Assembly: GCA_902777355.1 (NCBI GenBank)
Contig: CACYTU010000010.1
Location: 1 to 39,217, forward strand
DNA: 39,217 nt
DNA from: an uncultured Lachnospiraceae bacterium
GTDB taxonomy: Bacteria; Bacillota; Clostridia; Lachnospirales; Lachnospiraceae
Direction: 5' to 3'
Shown here: piece after piece, positions 39,003 to 39,217 of the stretch
Position numbering within the stretch: the first letter of the stretch is position 1
How the letters are laid out: each line of letters begins with the position of its first letter
Position numbers and translations under genes: made by a program
Notes under the pieces: model-generated
The model's input: the letters and a program-made list of their open reading frames with translations, nothing else
Database searches by the model: none
What the model was told of the DNA's origin: nothing

Positions 39003-39217
39003 ATGTCCTTTGCGCATCTGCACGTCCACACGGAGTACTCGCTTCTGGACGGCTCCAACAAAATCACCGAGTATGTCAGCAGGGTCAAAGAACTCGGCAT
39101 GACGGCAGCGGCCATTACCGATCACGGCGTCATGTACGGAGTGATTGATTTTTATAAGGCCGCAAAAGCGGCGGGCATCAAGCCCATTATCGGCTGTGAG
39201 GTCTATGTCGCGCCCGG
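39003..39217 (+). CDS. dnaE: DNA polymerase III subunit alpha, N-terminal part
   Basis: The frame is open from ATG 39003 to the window edge (71 codons). [21 protein letters not shown] is the start of the PHP domain of bacterial replicative polymerases, with [11 protein letters not shown], then [48 protein letters not shown] precedes the ATG. PHP residues that bind metal in proofreading-type domains (HxH, DH) are present. The 3' end lies outside the window. Confidence 0.95.
   Translation, partial: MSFAHLHVHTEYSLLDGSNKITEYVSRVKELGMTAAAITDHGVMYGVIDFYKAAKAAGIKPIIGCEVYVAP

Overview
The window reads as a chromosomal segment of a moderately GC-rich Firmicute, most likely a gut or rumen Lachnospiraceae or related Clostridia. 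Reasons: strong AGGAGG-type ribosome binding sites, sigma-A promoters of TTGACA-N17-TATAAT form, the tsaE-tsaB-rimI-rnz-tsaD block, a RibU-type ECF S component, a DUF1848 protein, a cysteine-type glutathione peroxidase and a 14-base Bacillus/Clostridium-type SOS box. No phage, plasmid, CRISPR, tRNA or rRNA gene was seen.

Layout. 1-4.5 kb: end of an unknown gene, a flavin/PNPOx-fold protein, an ABC exporter half with an Asp in place of the catalytic Glu, and a condensation-domain-like acyltransferase. 4.7-6.9 kb (minus): glutathione peroxidase, flavodoxin and DUF1848, with a consensus promoter upstream. 7.2-13.3 kb: a second ABC exporter half with the complementary degenerate signature, a PHP phosphoesterase, a small membrane protein, a CYTH protein and a DUF1624 membrane acetyltransferase. 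13.8-19.8 kb: a TetR regulator, a 1314-residue secreted heptad-repeat protein and a MntP-like membrane protein. 20.3-22 kb (minus): phospho-sugar mutase. 22.7-27.6 kb: three family 2 glycosyltransferases. 28-29.6 kb: a coiled-coil membrane protein and a flavin reductase. 29.8-39.2 kb: housekeeping genes murA, ribU, rpiB, tsaE, tsaB, rimI, rnz, tsaD, ispD and the start of dnaE. The tsa genes make the t6A37 tRNA modification, rnz matures tRNA 3' ends, murA and ispD feed envelope and isoprenoid synthesis.

The unusual layer is repetitive DNA. Almost every intergenic gap carries a different tandem repeat. Many units are 42-49 bp, and at least eight arrays begin inside the last codons of a gene and copy its stop codon downstream (gpx, ABC half 2, tetR, heptad protein, MntP-like, glycosyltransferase 1, flavin reductase, tsaD). 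In-frame 45-bp (15-residue) repeats also sit inside conserved enzymes (rimI, glycosyltransferase 3), and other low-complexity inserts sit in the first ABC half. Separately there are two dispersed hairpin families: one with a CCCgtgact/agtcRtGGG stem at 10.1 and 20.2 kb and a related shorter copy at 26.05 kb, possibly derived from an IS200/IS605 end; and a ~90-bp GC-rich element at 20.1, 38.6 and 38.7 kb. A heavily structured block at 10.23-10.42 kb followed by a terminator is the best candidate for an undescribed RNA or miniature mobile element.

All calls come from reading the sequence; no database search or folding program was run.
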